Below are positions 36,930-45,923 of a stretch of 56,641 bases of DNA, in pieces. Each line of letters opens with the position of its first letter. Position 1 is the stretch's first letter. The translations under genes were made by a program, and so were the position numbers. The notes under the pieces were generated by a model. It was not told the origin of the DNA. It ran no database searches and saw only the letters and a list, made by a program, of their open reading frames with translations. The DNA comes from an uncultured beta proteobacterium (GTDB lineage: Bacteria > Pseudomonadota > Gammaproteobacteria > Burkholderiales > Burkholderiaceae_C), in NCBI GenBank assembly GCA_903930255.1, contig CAIYYA010000339.1, forward strand, positions 1 to 56,641, in the 5' to 3' direction.

Positions 36930-38680
36930 GTTTGGCCTCCATTGAGTTGTGCGCGCTCGATCTGGCTTTTGCTGGATTTTTGCAACAAGTCCAGCCCAGT
37001 GCAAATCCGCATCACACGGAATTGGCTGCTCTGGTTAGTGCGCATTTTGGGCGTGGACATGTTTGTTTGGCGCTGAATTTGTTGAGTGCTGATTTGCAAC
37101 AGGCTGCGCACAACCTGCCCTGGACGCAAAATCAGGGCGATGCGGTTAATAGCCCGCTGGTGCTCGACGGTGCGCGCCTGTATTTGCGGCGTAACTGGTC
37201 GGCGGAGCAACGCATTCGCAGCAGCATCACGCAACGCCTGACCCAGCCGATGCTGGCTTCTGAGCATCTGGCAGAACGATTGCAGCAACTGTTTGCTTCT
37301 AATGCAGAAGCGCTTGATTGGCAAAAAGTGGCTTGCGCAGTGGCCGCACGCCAACACTTTACACTCATCACTGGCGGTCCGGGCACAGGCAAAACCAGCA
37401 CCGTGGTGCGCTTGCTGGCGTTGCTGCAAGCCGACCCGGCGCGCGCTACAAACCCCCTGCGCATGGCACTGGCGGCGCCCACCGGCAAGGCCGCGGCTCG
37501 GTTGGCCGAATCAATCGGCTTGGCCATCGCCAAGTTGCCTGTTGAGTTGCAACAAAACCTGCCCAACCAGGCGTTCACGCTGCATAAGCTGTTGCAGGTG
37601 CGCAGCAGTGTGGCTCACGACCCGCTGCCTGAGCTGGCATTGGATGTGCTGGTGGTCGATGAAGCCTCGATGATTGACCTGGACATGATGGCTCGCTTGC
37701 TGAGCGCTGTGCCCTTGCATGCGCGGCTGATTTTGCTTGGCGACAAAGACCAACTGGAATCCGTTCAGGCCGGTGCCGTGTTGGGTCAGCTTTGCGCCAA
37801 CGCTGATCAACCCCACTATAGCCCCAGCACTTTGGCCTGGATCACACAAGTTACCGGGCAAGACCTGAGTGCCTGGGCTGGCGCTGGTTCTGCTTTGGCG
37901 CAACAAACCGTGCTGTTGCGGCAAAGCCACCGCTTTGCCGCCGACAGTGCCATCGGTCAATGGGCGCAAGCGGTGAATCAGGGTGATACAGCGCGTGTGA
38001 GCCAACTCTGGCAGCAAACGCCTGCCTGGCAGGCCGAGTCTGCCGCCCCGGTGAATCGTTTGTTGCTGACACAACTGTATGCTGTGGCGCTGCGCGCGCT
38101 GGTATCGCAAGGTTGGCGCGACTTTCTGCAAGGCTTGCAGGCGGCGCAAGCAAGCCCCTGCAGTGACGCACAAGCATTCACTGCACTGCAGGCCTTCAGC
38201 CGTTTTCAGGTTTTGTGTGCGGTGCGAGAAGGCCCCTGGGGCGTGCTGACATTCAACCAGCGCATTGCCAGCAGCTTGGGTTTTGCTGAGCGGGGTTGGT
38301 ATGCCGGGCGCCCCGTCATGCTGGTGCGCAACGACTACAGCCTGGGTTTGATGAACGGCGATATTGGTTTGTGTCTGCAACACACCTTGGGTTTGCGTGT
38401 GGCATTTGCCGATGTACAGGGTGGTGTGCGCTGGGTGCTTCCAGCGCGGTTGGATGCCGTCGAAAGCGCTTATGCCATGACTGTGCACAAATCACAAGGC
38501 AGCGAGTTTGAGCATGTGGCGCTGGTCTTGCCCGATGTGGCGGTGCTCGGGCGCGAGCTTGTTTACACCGGCATTACACGCGCCAAACACCAGCTCACGC
38601 TGCTAGTGCCACACCTTGCTGCGCTGAGCCATGCGGTAACCTGTCAAGAGCTGCGCCGTGGGGGTTTAACCGACTTTTAG
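36926..38680 (+). CDS. recD: Exodeoxyribonuclease V alpha subunit
   Basis: 584-residue RecD, the 5'-3' SF1B helicase of RecBCD. Walker A TLITGGPGTGKTSTVVRL near residue 150, DEASMIDLDMMARLL, ILLGDKDQLESVQAGAVLG, LLRQSHRFAADSAIG and the C-terminal YAMTVHKSQGSEFEHVALVLP with YTGITRAKHQL are clear. The start MSLASIELC overlaps the recB stop (ATGA) and was preferred over an upstream in-frame codon at 36896. Slightly shorter than E. coli RecD (608). Confidence 0.95.
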   Translation: MSLASIELCALDLAFAGFLQQVQPSANPHHTELAALVSAHFGRGHVCLALNLLSADLQQAAHNLPWTQNQGDAVNSPLVLDGARLYLRRNWSAEQRIRSSITQRLTQPMLASEHLAERLQQLFASNAEALDWQKVACAVAARQHFTLITGGPGTGKTSTVVRLLALLQADPARATNPLRMALAAPTGKAAARLAESIGLAIAKLPVELQQNLPNQAFTLHKLLQVRSSVAHDPLPELALDVLVVDEASMIDLDMMARLLSAVPLHARLILLGDKDQLESVQAGAVLGQLCANADQPHYSPSTLAWITQVTGQDLSAWAGAGSALAQQTVLLRQSHRFAADSAIGQWAQAVNQGDTARVSQLWQQTPAWQAESAAPVNRLLLTQLYAVALRALVSQGWRDFLQGLQAAQASPCSDAQAFTALQAFSRFQVLCAVREGPWGVLTFNQRIASSLGFAERGWYAGRPVMLVRNDYSLGLMNGDIGLCLQHTLGLRVAFADVQGGVRWVLPARLDAVESAYAMTVHKSQGSEFEHVALVLPDVAVLGRELVYTGITRAKHQLTLLVPHLAALSHAVTCQELRRGGLTDF

Positions 38681-38687
38681 GCAATGA

Positions 38688-38755
38688 TTGCTATAAAAAT
38701 CAGAGCTTTCAGCGCTTTCTGGATAAGCGTTACAGCTATATTATCTTGGGATAAA
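38688..38755. repeat. Dispersed palindromic repeat, copy E
   Basis: TTGCTATAAAAATCAGAGCT, core TTCAGCGCTTTCTGGATAAG, CGTTACAGCTATATTATC. It starts 8 bases after the recD stop codon. Its core GCGCTTTCTG.ATAAGCGTTACAG is nearly identical to copy A. Confidence 0.7.
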
Positions 38756-38815
38756 TAAAATTACGCCAGAATATGTTTCAATCTTGCCCTTCGTCTGAAC
38801 ACGCACCTGAACACT

Positions 38816-40171
38816 GTGAGCATCCCGTCCCTGAATGTTGATGTCAAAGCGCAACACCTGAAAACGGGGTTGCTTTTTCGCAATGCTGGCGTTGCTCTGC
38901 TGGTCAATCTTATCAATGGCGCTTTGCTCGCGTATGTGAACGCCACGCTGCATGCCTCTGCGAGCATGGTGCTGATCTGGCTGTTTTCGATCGTCGTGAT
39001 CGCACTGGGGCGCTATATGTTGGCCCGGCGTTTTTTGACCGTCAAACCAGATGCCCTGCAATCGCCACTTTGGCGCCAGCGCTATACCCTGGCCACGGCG
39101 CTATCGGCTGCGACTTGGGGTGCTGGAACCATTTTGTTTGTTTGGAATGCTCCCGACGGCGCGCGCTTGTTTACCGGGTTGGTGCTGTCAGGCATGGTGG
39201 CTGGCGCGGTGCCAATTTTGTCGCCAGTGCTGCGCACCTTCCGCATTTTTACGCTGCTCATCATCACCCCTTTGTCGGCGAGTATCTTGCTGCAGGCTGA
39301 TTCAGCTTTGGACTGGGCTTTTGGTGCGATGACCTTGGTTTTTTTTGCGGCGGTGATGGAAAGTGCCCGTTATGTGCATGAAACGCTCGACGCCTCGATT
39401 CATCTGGGGTTAGAAAAAGAAAGCCTGGTGGAGAACCTTGAGCTCGCACGCCAACAGGCCGAAGGTGCCAGCATTGCCAAGAGTCAGTTTTTAGCGAACA
39501 TGTCGCACGAGATTCGCACGCCCATGAACGGCGTGATTGGCATGACTGGCTTATTGCTGCAAACGCAGCTGGATGAAAAACAGCGGGGTTTTGCCGGCAC
39601 CGTCAAGAAAAGTGCCGACGCTTTGCTGGTGTTGATCAATGACATTCTGGATTTTTCAAAAATTGAGGCCGGCAAGCTCGATCTGGAAAACATCGCTTTT
39701 GACTTGCGCGACTTGCTTGATGAGTTAGCCGAGATCTTTGCATTGCGTGCGCAGGACAAGCAACTGAGCTTGCGCTGTGAGTTGGAGCCGAATATCAATG
39801 GGCATTTGGTGGGTGACCCTGGGCGTTTACGTCAGATTTTGATCAACCTGACCGGCAACGCCATCAAGTTCACAGCCGCAGGGCAAGTCACGATACGGGT
39901 TGTCGTGCTGGGGCAAGAGCAGGGCAGGCTGCACTTGCGCTTTGAAGTGCAAGACACGGGCATTGGCATTGCTGCTGAAAAAATAGATGCCCTTTTTAGC
40001 GCGTTCTCGCAGGTGGATGCTTCTATGACGCGCCAATATGGCGGTACCGGTTTGGGTCTTTCGATCAGCAAACGATTGGTGTCGAGAGCACGCCAGGTGT
40101 TGGCTCAGTGTTCTGGTTTGTGCTTGAGTTACCCAACCCGCCGGGTCCAGCCAAAGCCACTATGCACATGA
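38816..40171 (+). pseudogene. Hybrid histidine kinase, N-terminal part, frameshifted
   Basis: Starts with GTG; 451 residues in this frame. Six or so membrane helices (about 20-185) lead to a coiled linker, a HisKA domain with phospho-acceptor in [15 protein letters not shown], and a HATPase domain with N-box [18 protein letters not shown] and [14 protein letters not shown]. After KRLV the frame departs into unrelated residues, whereas the +1-related frame continues [14 protein letters not shown] and a receiver domain up to 40596. The G2-box residues between KRLV and VESTPG are missing, so a deletion rather than a simple indel broke the gene. Autophosphorylation is probably lost. Confidence 0.85.
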
Positions 40172-40596
40172 CACCCCAGCTCACAGCGTCTGAACCTGTG
40201 CTGCGCAGCCACATTCTGGTCGTCGAAGACAACCTGGTCAATCAGCAGGTGGTGATGCATATTTTGGAGGGTTTAGGCTACCGAGTTGACTTGGCGGGGA
40301 ATGGGTTGGAGGCGTTGCAGGCGCTAGCGACTACGCCATTCGACCTGGTGCTGATGGACTGCCAAATGCCCGAGATGGATGGGTTTGAGGCGACTCGAGC
40401 GATTCGAGACAACAGCTCAAAGGTGCTCGATCACGCAATTCCTATCATTGCGCTGACCGCAGGAGCCATGCAGGGTGATCGTGATCAGGTGCTGGCGGTT
40501 GGCATGGACGATTACCTCACCAAACCGATCAATTATGAAGCGTTAGCGCAGACCCTGGCACGCTGGCTTGCGCCCGGGCGACGCGTTAATCGGTGA
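40081..40596 (+). pseudogene. C-terminal receiver part of the broken hybrid kinase
   Basis: In-frame sequence from 40081 reads [18 protein letters not shown], the end of the HATPase domain, followed by a linker and a receiver domain: HILVVEDNLVNQQVV, phospho-acceptor in DLVLMDCQMPEMDGFEATR, IIALTAGAM and DYLTKPI. A GTG at 40108 or ATG codons near 40162 could start a free-standing receiver protein of about 140-162 residues. Without that, it is simply the severed tail of the kinase at 38816. Confidence 0.8.
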
Positions 40597-40660
40597 CATC
40601 ACGTTCAAACGAACCCTTCGGCAGACGCAGTCATAGGGAGTCGCTAAACTCGCGTTGATC

Positions 40661-42217
40661 ATGCTGAAATTTACCTGTTGCAATCCGCTACGTCAGTTTG
40701 ACGAACGCTCGCAGGCGCAATTGCTGCGCGGCATCACACGCGGCTTTGAACGTGAGTGTTTGCGAGTGACAGGCAGTGGCCAACTCGCCAAGAGCGCACA
40801 TCCGGCGGCACTGGGTGCCAAGCTGACGCATCCGTGGATCACCACCGATTATGCGGAGGCGCTGCTTGAGTTCATCACGCCACCATCGCAAGACCCGCTG
40901 TTTCCTCTGTCGTTTTTGAAAGAAATTCACGGTTTTAGCGCGCAACAGCTCGATGATGAGTTTTTATGGGCTGGCTCCATGCCTTGCAAAATCGGTGCAG
41001 ATGCTGGCATTGCCATCGCTGACTATGGCCGTTCGAACGAAGCACGTTTCAAAGGGGTTTATCGCGAAGGGCTGAGCTTGCGCTATGGGCGTGCCATGCA
41101 AACCATTGCCGGTGCCCACTACAACTGGTCATTGCCCGAAGCGTTTTGGCTGGCGCTGCGTGACAGTTGTTGCGGGGCTGCTGACTTGCAGGACTTTATC
41201 AACCAACGCTACTTTGGTTTGATTCGCAATTTTTTGCGTTATGGTTGGCTGATTCCCTATTTGTTTGGTGCATCACCCGCTTTGAGCCAGTCGTTTTTGC
41301 AAGGTCGGCCCTCAGATTTGCTTGAACTTAGCCCTGGTACGCTGCATGCGCCTTATGCCACCAGCTTGCGCATGAGCGATTTGGGTTATCAAAACCGTGC
41401 GCAAGACAAACTGGCGATTAGCTTTAATTCGCTGGAACAGTATTGCAATGCGCTGGAAACTGCGATTCGCAGCCCTGACCCCTATTACGCCGAACTCGGT
41501 GTGCGTCAGGGTGAACATTGGCAGCAGCTCAGCGCCAATGTGTTGCAGCTCGAGGCCGAGTTTTATGCACCGATTCGTCCGAAACGGGTCAGCAGTCTGC
41601 GGCCAGCCAAGGCCTTGAGAGAGCAGGGCGTGCAATATTTGGAAGTACGCCTGTTTGACCTGAACCCGTTTATTGACATTGGCATTGCACCAGAGCAAAG
41701 TCTGTTTGCTGACGTGCTGTTGCTGATGTGCCTGTTTCGTGACAGCCCGCCGATCAGTTGCCGGGAGCAAAGCGAAAACGACGAAAACAAACACCGTGTG
41801 GTTAAACGTGGGCGTGCCCCTGGGCTGCAACTGCTACTGCATAACCGTGAGCAGCCGCTGCGACCGCTGGCGCACACCTTGTTTGACGACATGGCGCCGT
41901 TTGCCGAGATGCTCGATAGCGCCTATGGTGGTTGCCAATATCAGCAGGCCACGCAAAGCTTGCGGCAACGGATCGACCAGCCCGAGTTAACGCCTTCAGC
42001 GCAAGTGCTGAGTGCGGTCAGCCAGCACGGCAGCTATTTTGACTTTGCCATGCACATGGCCAAAGAACACACCCAGTCTTTGCAGGCATTTGCCCTGGCT
42101 CCCGAGAGCCTAGCTCGATTCAACGCCAGCGTGGCCGAGTCGAACGCCAGCCTTCAGCGTATCGAGAGCGAGTTACAGCTGCCGTTTGACGAATTCGTTG
42201 CGCGGTACTACACATGA
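40661..42217 (+). CDS. gshA: Glutamate-cysteine ligase
   Basis: 518-residue enzyme of the proteobacterial GshA family, making gamma-glutamylcysteine as the first step of glutathione synthesis. Marks are GITRGFERECLRVT, THPWITTDYAEALLEFITPP, WAGSMPC, IAGAHYNWSLPE, RNFLRYGWLIPYLFGASPAL, LRMSDLGYQN and VQYLEVRLFDLNPF. Length matches E. coli GshA (518). The ATG at 40661 was preferred over the TTG two codons earlier. It is convergent with the M48 protease gene, with repeat copy F between. Confidence 0.95.
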   Translation: MLKFTCCNPLRQFDERSQAQLLRGITRGFERECLRVTGSGQLAKSAHPAALGAKLTHPWITTDYAEALLEFITPPSQDPLFPLSFLKEIHGFSAQQLDDEFLWAGSMPCKIGADAGIAIADYGRSNEARFKGVYREGLSLRYGRAMQTIAGAHYNWSLPEAFWLALRDSCCGAADLQDFINQRYFGLIRNFLRYGWLIPYLFGASPALSQSFLQGRPSDLLELSPGTLHAPYATSLRMSDLGYQNRAQDKLAISFNSLEQYCNALETAIRSPDPYYAELGVRQGEHWQQLSANVLQLEAEFYAPIRPKRVSSLRPAKALREQGVQYLEVRLFDLNPFIDIGIAPEQSLFADVLLLMCLFRDSPPISCREQSENDENKHRVVKRGRAPGLQLLLHNREQPLRPLAHTLFDDMAPFAEMLDSAYGGCQYQQATQSLRQRIDQPELTPSAQVLSAVSQHGSYFDFAMHMAKEHTQSLQAFALAPESLARFNASVAESNASLQRIESELQLPFDEFVARYYT

Positions 42218-42242
42218 AAATCGCCACAAGGCAAACTTTTTC

Positions 42243-42320
42243 TGCTATTTTCTTAAGTAATTTATTGCTCTAACGCTTGCTGCATAAGCGTGGGTAGCTC
42301 TGATAAAAAGAGCATAAAAA
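42243..42320. repeat. Dispersed palindromic repeat, copy F
   Basis: TGCTATTTTCTTAAGTAATT, core CTAACGCTTGCTGCATAAGC, then GTGGGTAGCTCTGATAAAAA and GAGCATAAAAA. It fills the gap between the convergent gshA and M48 protease genes. The GCTC...GAGC arms at its right end form a small extra hairpin. Confidence 0.6.
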
Positions 42321-43820
42321 TTAATCAACCACTTTGACTTTGCTGCCTACAGGCGGCATGCCGCCTTCATAAAACCCGTTGATCAGGCGCAGTTGCTGTT
42401 CGGCCTTGGGCAGGCTCGAACGCCGCGCTAGCTCGGCAAACCCGCCACTCGGGAATAACACCGTTTTGAGTTGCCAGGGTCGAGCAGCCAGACGCTCTGC
42501 ATCTTGCAGCGGCCGAAAGGATTCGATCGCCTGCTGCAATTGGGCTTGGTTGCGCTGCAATACAGCGGGGTCTTTAGCAGAGCTGCGCAGCAAATAAATG
42601 GTGCGGTTTGGCCCGGTGATCAGGTTTACATCAAGAAATTGTTCGGCTCCTTGTGCGTTGCGGGACTTGCCCGCAAAGTAGGTGGCTGGCATGCCGTTGA
42701 TGGTTTTGCGCTGTGCTTGTCCCTGTGTTGGGCGCAACAGGTTTCGAATGACTTCGTCGTGTGTTTGCCCGGCTTTGGCGGGAGCGGTTTGCAACAGCAG
42801 CGCAACGCTGCGTTCGGAATTCACGATGGCCAGGTGATCAGGGTTATTCTGCAGTGTCCAAGTCGTTGGAGCTGTTAGCGCAAAGCCAAGTTTGGGATGA
42901 TAAAAATGTTGACCACGCACCAATCCCTGCTCGGCACTATCGCCAAATGTCAGACCGCTGCTGATGGCCAGGAAGCGTTCGCGGCCTTCGTCCTGGTAAC
43001 TGCCCTGGTATTGCGACGACAGTTGCGTAATGAGCTGCAGGCGCTGGTCGTTGCTGGGGTGCGATGCCAGCCAGCTGTTTTGTGGGCTGACAGTTTGACC
43101 CTGCGCGCGTGCCTGGTCGGCGGCAAATCGCTCCTGGCTTTTTAGGGCACCAATCACGCGAATCATGGTGCGCGGATCAAATGCAGTGCGCGCCAAATAC
43201 TCTGCGCCCAGGCGATCGGCTTGCAACTCTTGCTCGCGCCCATAAGAAGCCACCCAGCCGCTGGCGACCGTTTGTGACACGTCGCTGGCCAAACGTCCGG
43301 CGCCTCCGATGCCCTGGCTCTCCAGCACTGCCCCCAACACCGTGGCAGCCAACACGCCCAGCCCGGCATCTTGTGCGCGGGTTGCCCGTTGTGCACCGTG
43401 GCGCGCCGTGACATGGCCAATCTCATGCCCCATAACCCCAGCCAGTTCAGCCTCTGTCTGCAAATAGGCCATGATCCCGCGCGTGACGTAGACGTAGCCG
43501 CCGGGGAGTGCAAAAGCATTGATTTCAGGACTGTCGAGCACCGTAAAGTGCCACTGCAATTGCTGCCGGTGCGACAGCTTGGCCAGGCGTTGCCCCAAAT
43601 CGTTGACATAGGCCTGCACTTTGGCATCTGGCAGAACGGCATATTCTTTGAGCACCTCGGCGTGTCCTTTGGCGCCTGCAGCGATTTCACTGCGCTCGTC
43701 CATCACCGAACGTTCTTGTGCGCCCGTGACCGGATTCAAAATGGCACTGCCACAGGCCGTAAGCAAGGCGCAGGCGAGTAGCAAGGGTGCGCAACGAAGG
43801 CGCTTCAAGTGGTTCAACAT
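42321..43820 (-). CDS. M48-family lipoprotein metalloprotease (BepA-like)
   Basis: 499-residue periplasmic zinc protease. The N-terminus MLNHLKRLRCAPLLLACALLTAC ends in a lipobox (LTAC), predicting a lipid-anchored protein. The zinc motif HEIGHVTARH is at 132-141, followed by the third-ligand helix QELQADRLGAEYLAR. The C-terminal half (about 280-500) is a repeat-containing, non-catalytic domain as in BepA/YfgC, which monitors outer-membrane protein assembly. Outer-membrane quality control is a family-based inference. The start at 43820 has GGAG nine bases upstream; an earlier ATG adds nine residues. Confidence 0.9.
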   Translation of the reverse strand: MLNHLKRLRCAPLLLACALLTACGSAILNPVTGAQERSVMDERSEIAAGAKGHAEVLKEYAVLPDAKVQAYVNDLGQRLAKLSHRQQLQWHFTVLDSPEINAFALPGGYVYVTRGIMAYLQTEAELAGVMGHEIGHVTARHGAQRATRAQDAGLGVLAATVLGAVLESQGIGGAGRLASDVSQTVASGWVASYGREQELQADRLGAEYLARTAFDPRTMIRVIGALKSQERFAADQARAQGQTVSPQNSWLASHPSNDQRLQLITQLSSQYQGSYQDEGRERFLAISSGLTFGDSAEQGLVRGQHFYHPKLGFALTAPTTWTLQNNPDHLAIVNSERSVALLLQTAPAKAGQTHDEVIRNLLRPTQGQAQRKTINGMPATYFAGKSRNAQGAEQFLDVNLITGPNRTIYLLRSSAKDPAVLQRNQAQLQQAIESFRPLQDAERLAARPWQLKTVLFPSGGFAELARRSSLPKAEQQLRLINGFYEGGMPPVGSKVKVVD

Positions 43821-43882
43821 CGTGCATAACTCCAGGGCTTTAGTCAACGGCGCTATTGTGCCTATGCCCGGATAATCGCACC

Positions 43883-45265
43883 ATGACTACCTCTTTAAAC
43901 TTTGACACGCTGCCACTCAACCCGCTCACGCGCAACAATTTGCAGCAACTCGGCTATGTGTCGATGACGCCGATTCAGGCTGCCAGCCTACCGCTGGCTT
44001 TGGCCGGCCAGGATCTGATTGCCCAGGCACAAACCGGTAGCGGTAAAACTGCCGCGTTTGGTCTGGCGCTGCTGGAGCGCATCAACGCGCGGCATTTTGG
44101 TGTGCAAGCCCTGGTTTTATGCCCCACACGCGAACTCGCCGATCAAGTGACGGCAGAGATTCGGCGTTTGGCGCGCGCGCTGGACAACATCAAGGTAGTT
44201 ACCTTGTGCGGCGGTGTGGCTTTGCGTGGTCAACGTGCCAGCCTGGAAAACGGTGCGCACATTGTGGTGGGCACGCCCGGGCGCGTGCTTGACCACTTGG
44301 GGCGTGGTTATTTGGCGCTGCAAGCGCTCAACATTCTGGTGCTTGATGAGGCCGATCGGATGCTCGACATGGGGTTTTCCGAAGAAATGGGTCAGATTGC
44401 GCGCCAATGTCCGCCCCAGCGGCAAACGCTGTTGTTTTCTGCCACTTATCCTGACAGCATTGAAAAATTGGCGCAGCAGTTTATGCGTTCGCCGATTCAG
44501 GTCAAAGTGGCTGCCGTGCAGGCCCAAGGCCGCATTGAGCAGCGCTTTTACGAAGTCACACGGGTCAACCGATTTGATACGGTGGCGCGTTTGCTCCAGC
44601 ACTTTCGTCCCATCAGCACGTTGGCTTTTTGTAACACCAAGCAGCAGTGCAACGATTTGGTTGCGTTTTTGCAACAAAAGGGTTTTGGCGCTTTGGCGCT
44701 GCATGGTGACTTGGAGCAGCGCGAGCGCGACCAGGTGCTGGCGCGCTTTGCCAACCGCAGTTTGTCTGTGCTGGTGGCCACCGATGTGGCTTCACGCGGG
44801 ATCGACATCAAAGAGCTTGAAGCGGTCATCAACGTCGATATCACGCCAGACCCTGAGGTGCATGTGCACCGCATCGGACGCACCGGGCGTGCCGGCGAGT
44901 CGGGTCTGGCACTTAGTCTGGCCAGTCTCAACGAGATGGGTTCGGTCGGGAAAATTGAGCAATATCAAAAACTTGAGTCCACTTGGCACAAACTTGATGA
45001 GCTTGTGGCTACAGGCAGCGGAGCTCTGCAAGCACCCATGGTGACACTGCAAATACTCGGTGGGCGCAAAGAAAAAATCCGCCCCGGCGATGTGCTCGGT
45101 GCCCTGACAGCCGATGCTGGCTACAGTCGTGAACAAATCGGCAAAATTGTGGTGACCGAGTTCACCACTTTTGTGGCACTGCAGCGTGATATTGCTCTGC
45201 AAGCCATGCAGAAGCTTAATGTCGGTAAAGTGAAGGGGAAAAACGTCAAAGTTCGGCTCTTGTGA
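43883..45265 (+). CDS. dbpA: ATP-dependent RNA helicase, DbpA type
   Basis: 460-residue DEAD-box helicase. Motifs: MTPIQAASLPLAL (Q), AQTGSGKTAA (I, 49-58), PTRELA (Ia), GTPGRVLDHL (Ib), LDEADRML (II), FSATYP (III), ATDVASRGIDI (V) and HRIGRTGRAG (VI). The C-terminal 75 residues (MVTLQILGGRKEKIRPGDVLGAL...GKNVKVRLL) form the DbpA RNA-binding domain that recognises hairpin 92 of 23S rRNA in E. coli. This points to a role in large ribosomal subunit assembly. The start MTTSLNFDTLPL matches the family; nine upstream codons are in frame but unlikely. Confidence 0.95.
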   Translation: MTTSLNFDTLPLNPLTRNNLQQLGYVSMTPIQAASLPLALAGQDLIAQAQTGSGKTAAFGLALLERINARHFGVQALVLCPTRELADQVTAEIRRLARALDNIKVVTLCGGVALRGQRASLENGAHIVVGTPGRVLDHLGRGYLALQALNILVLDEADRMLDMGFSEEMGQIARQCPPQRQTLLFSATYPDSIEKLAQQFMRSPIQVKVAAVQAQGRIEQRFYEVTRVNRFDTVARLLQHFRPISTLAFCNTKQQCNDLVAFLQQKGFGALALHGDLEQRERDQVLARFANRSLSVLVATDVASRGIDIKELEAVINVDITPDPEVHVHRIGRTGRAGESGLALSLASLNEMGSVGKIEQYQKLESTWHKLDELVATGSGALQAPMVTLQILGGRKEKIRPGDVLGALTADAGYSREQIGKIVVTEFTTFVALQRDIALQAMQKLNVGKVKGKNVKVRLL

Positions 45266-45397
45266 TGACAAGGTGTCAGGTTTTTTCTGACATCAAGTCG
45301 CGCCATATGCCGACTTTAGCTTTGAATAGCTTGGGGATACAGTTCATTTCATCGCTTTCAACCCTGTAAAGTGTGATTGACCCAGTAGGAGTTCACT

Positions 45398-45631
45398 ATG
45401 ACAACCGCCGCCCTTGCCCTGAATCCGTTTAGCTTGATGATGGAGCCCGAATTGGTTCTGCAAGCCATGCAGCGCTCGCAGCAACTGCGCAGCTTGCGTC
45501 GCCGCAGACTGCATCCGCTGGACAAACCGCTGATTCCATACACCAGCGCAGCTTTGGCCAGTCGGGCTGCTTTTGATGCGGAAATCGACGCACAGAGTCT
45601 GGATGACGATGCCGCTGACTATTTGAATTGA
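45398..45631 (+). CDS. Small protein of unknown function
   Basis: 77-residue protein with TAGGAG at ideal spacing before ATG. Residues 1-20 are moderately hydrophobic, followed by an arginine-rich stretch QQLRSLRRRRLHPLDKP (28-44) and an acidic tail ending DDDAADYLN. No signal peptide or known domain is recognised. Good ribosome site and biased composition favour a real gene. It sits between dbpA and another small gene on the same strand. Function unknown. Confidence 0.65.
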   Translation: MTTAALALNPFSLMMEPELVLQAMQRSQQLRSLRRRRLHPLDKPLIPYTSAALASRAAFDAEIDAQSLDDDAADYLN

Positions 45632-45637
45632 TGCGCA

Positions 45638-45666
45638 TTTTTGAAGTGGGTGAAGTGCGAGATAAT
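45638..45666 (+). promoter_or_regulatory. Candidate promoter for the small basic protein gene
   Basis: TTTTTG, a 17-base spacer and GATAAT about 35 bases before the start codon at 45700. The -10 box is strong, the -35 box weak. Confidence 0.35.
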
Positions 45667-45699
45667 CACGCCCTTTCACCAACTTGCAGGAACCTTTTC

Positions 45700-45867
45700 A
45701 TGGCTAAAGAATTTCGTACCGAAGCAGAGCGCAAAGCCACTCCGCGTCCCGTTGCCCCCAAGGGTGTCTGCTTTACCGCGCCACATGGCCAAAAGCGCAG
45801 TCTAGAGCGTGGCGTTGCCACCAACAACAAAAAGAACCCCGGCAAGCGTTGCAATAAAGGCGGTTGA
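45700..45867 (+). CDS. Small basic protein of unknown function
   Basis: 55-residue, very basic protein: MAKEFRTEAERKATPRPVAP, then KGVCFTAPHGQKRSL and a tail NNKKNPGKRCNKGG. The ATG at 45700 follows AGGAA. The frame is open for 24 codons upstream, but that part lacks a ribosome site and would cross the promoter. Two cysteines (C24 and C51) and the high lysine/arginine content suggest nucleic-acid binding, but that is a guess. A strong terminator follows 23 bases after the stop, so it forms its own transcription unit. Confidence 0.7.
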   Translation: MAKEFRTEAERKATPRPVAPKGVCFTAPHGQKRSLERGVATNNKKNPGKRCNKGG

Positions 45868-45890
45868 TTGCCGCGTGTGCATGATGAATA

Positions 45891-45913
45891 ACGGCCGCAT
45901 CAGGCCGTTTTTT
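45891..45913 (+). terminator. Rho-independent terminator
   Basis: ACGGCC, a six-base loop, GGCCGT, then six T residues, 23 bases after the small basic protein gene. It lies between that gene and the convergent repeat protein gene. Confidence 0.85.
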
Positions 45914-45923
45914 GTGATTCGAA

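Noticed and set aside
45270-45295. Hairpin TGTCAG...CTGACA after dbpA as a terminator
   Set aside because: The T-run is in the loop and not after the stem, so it does not fit a rho-independent terminator.
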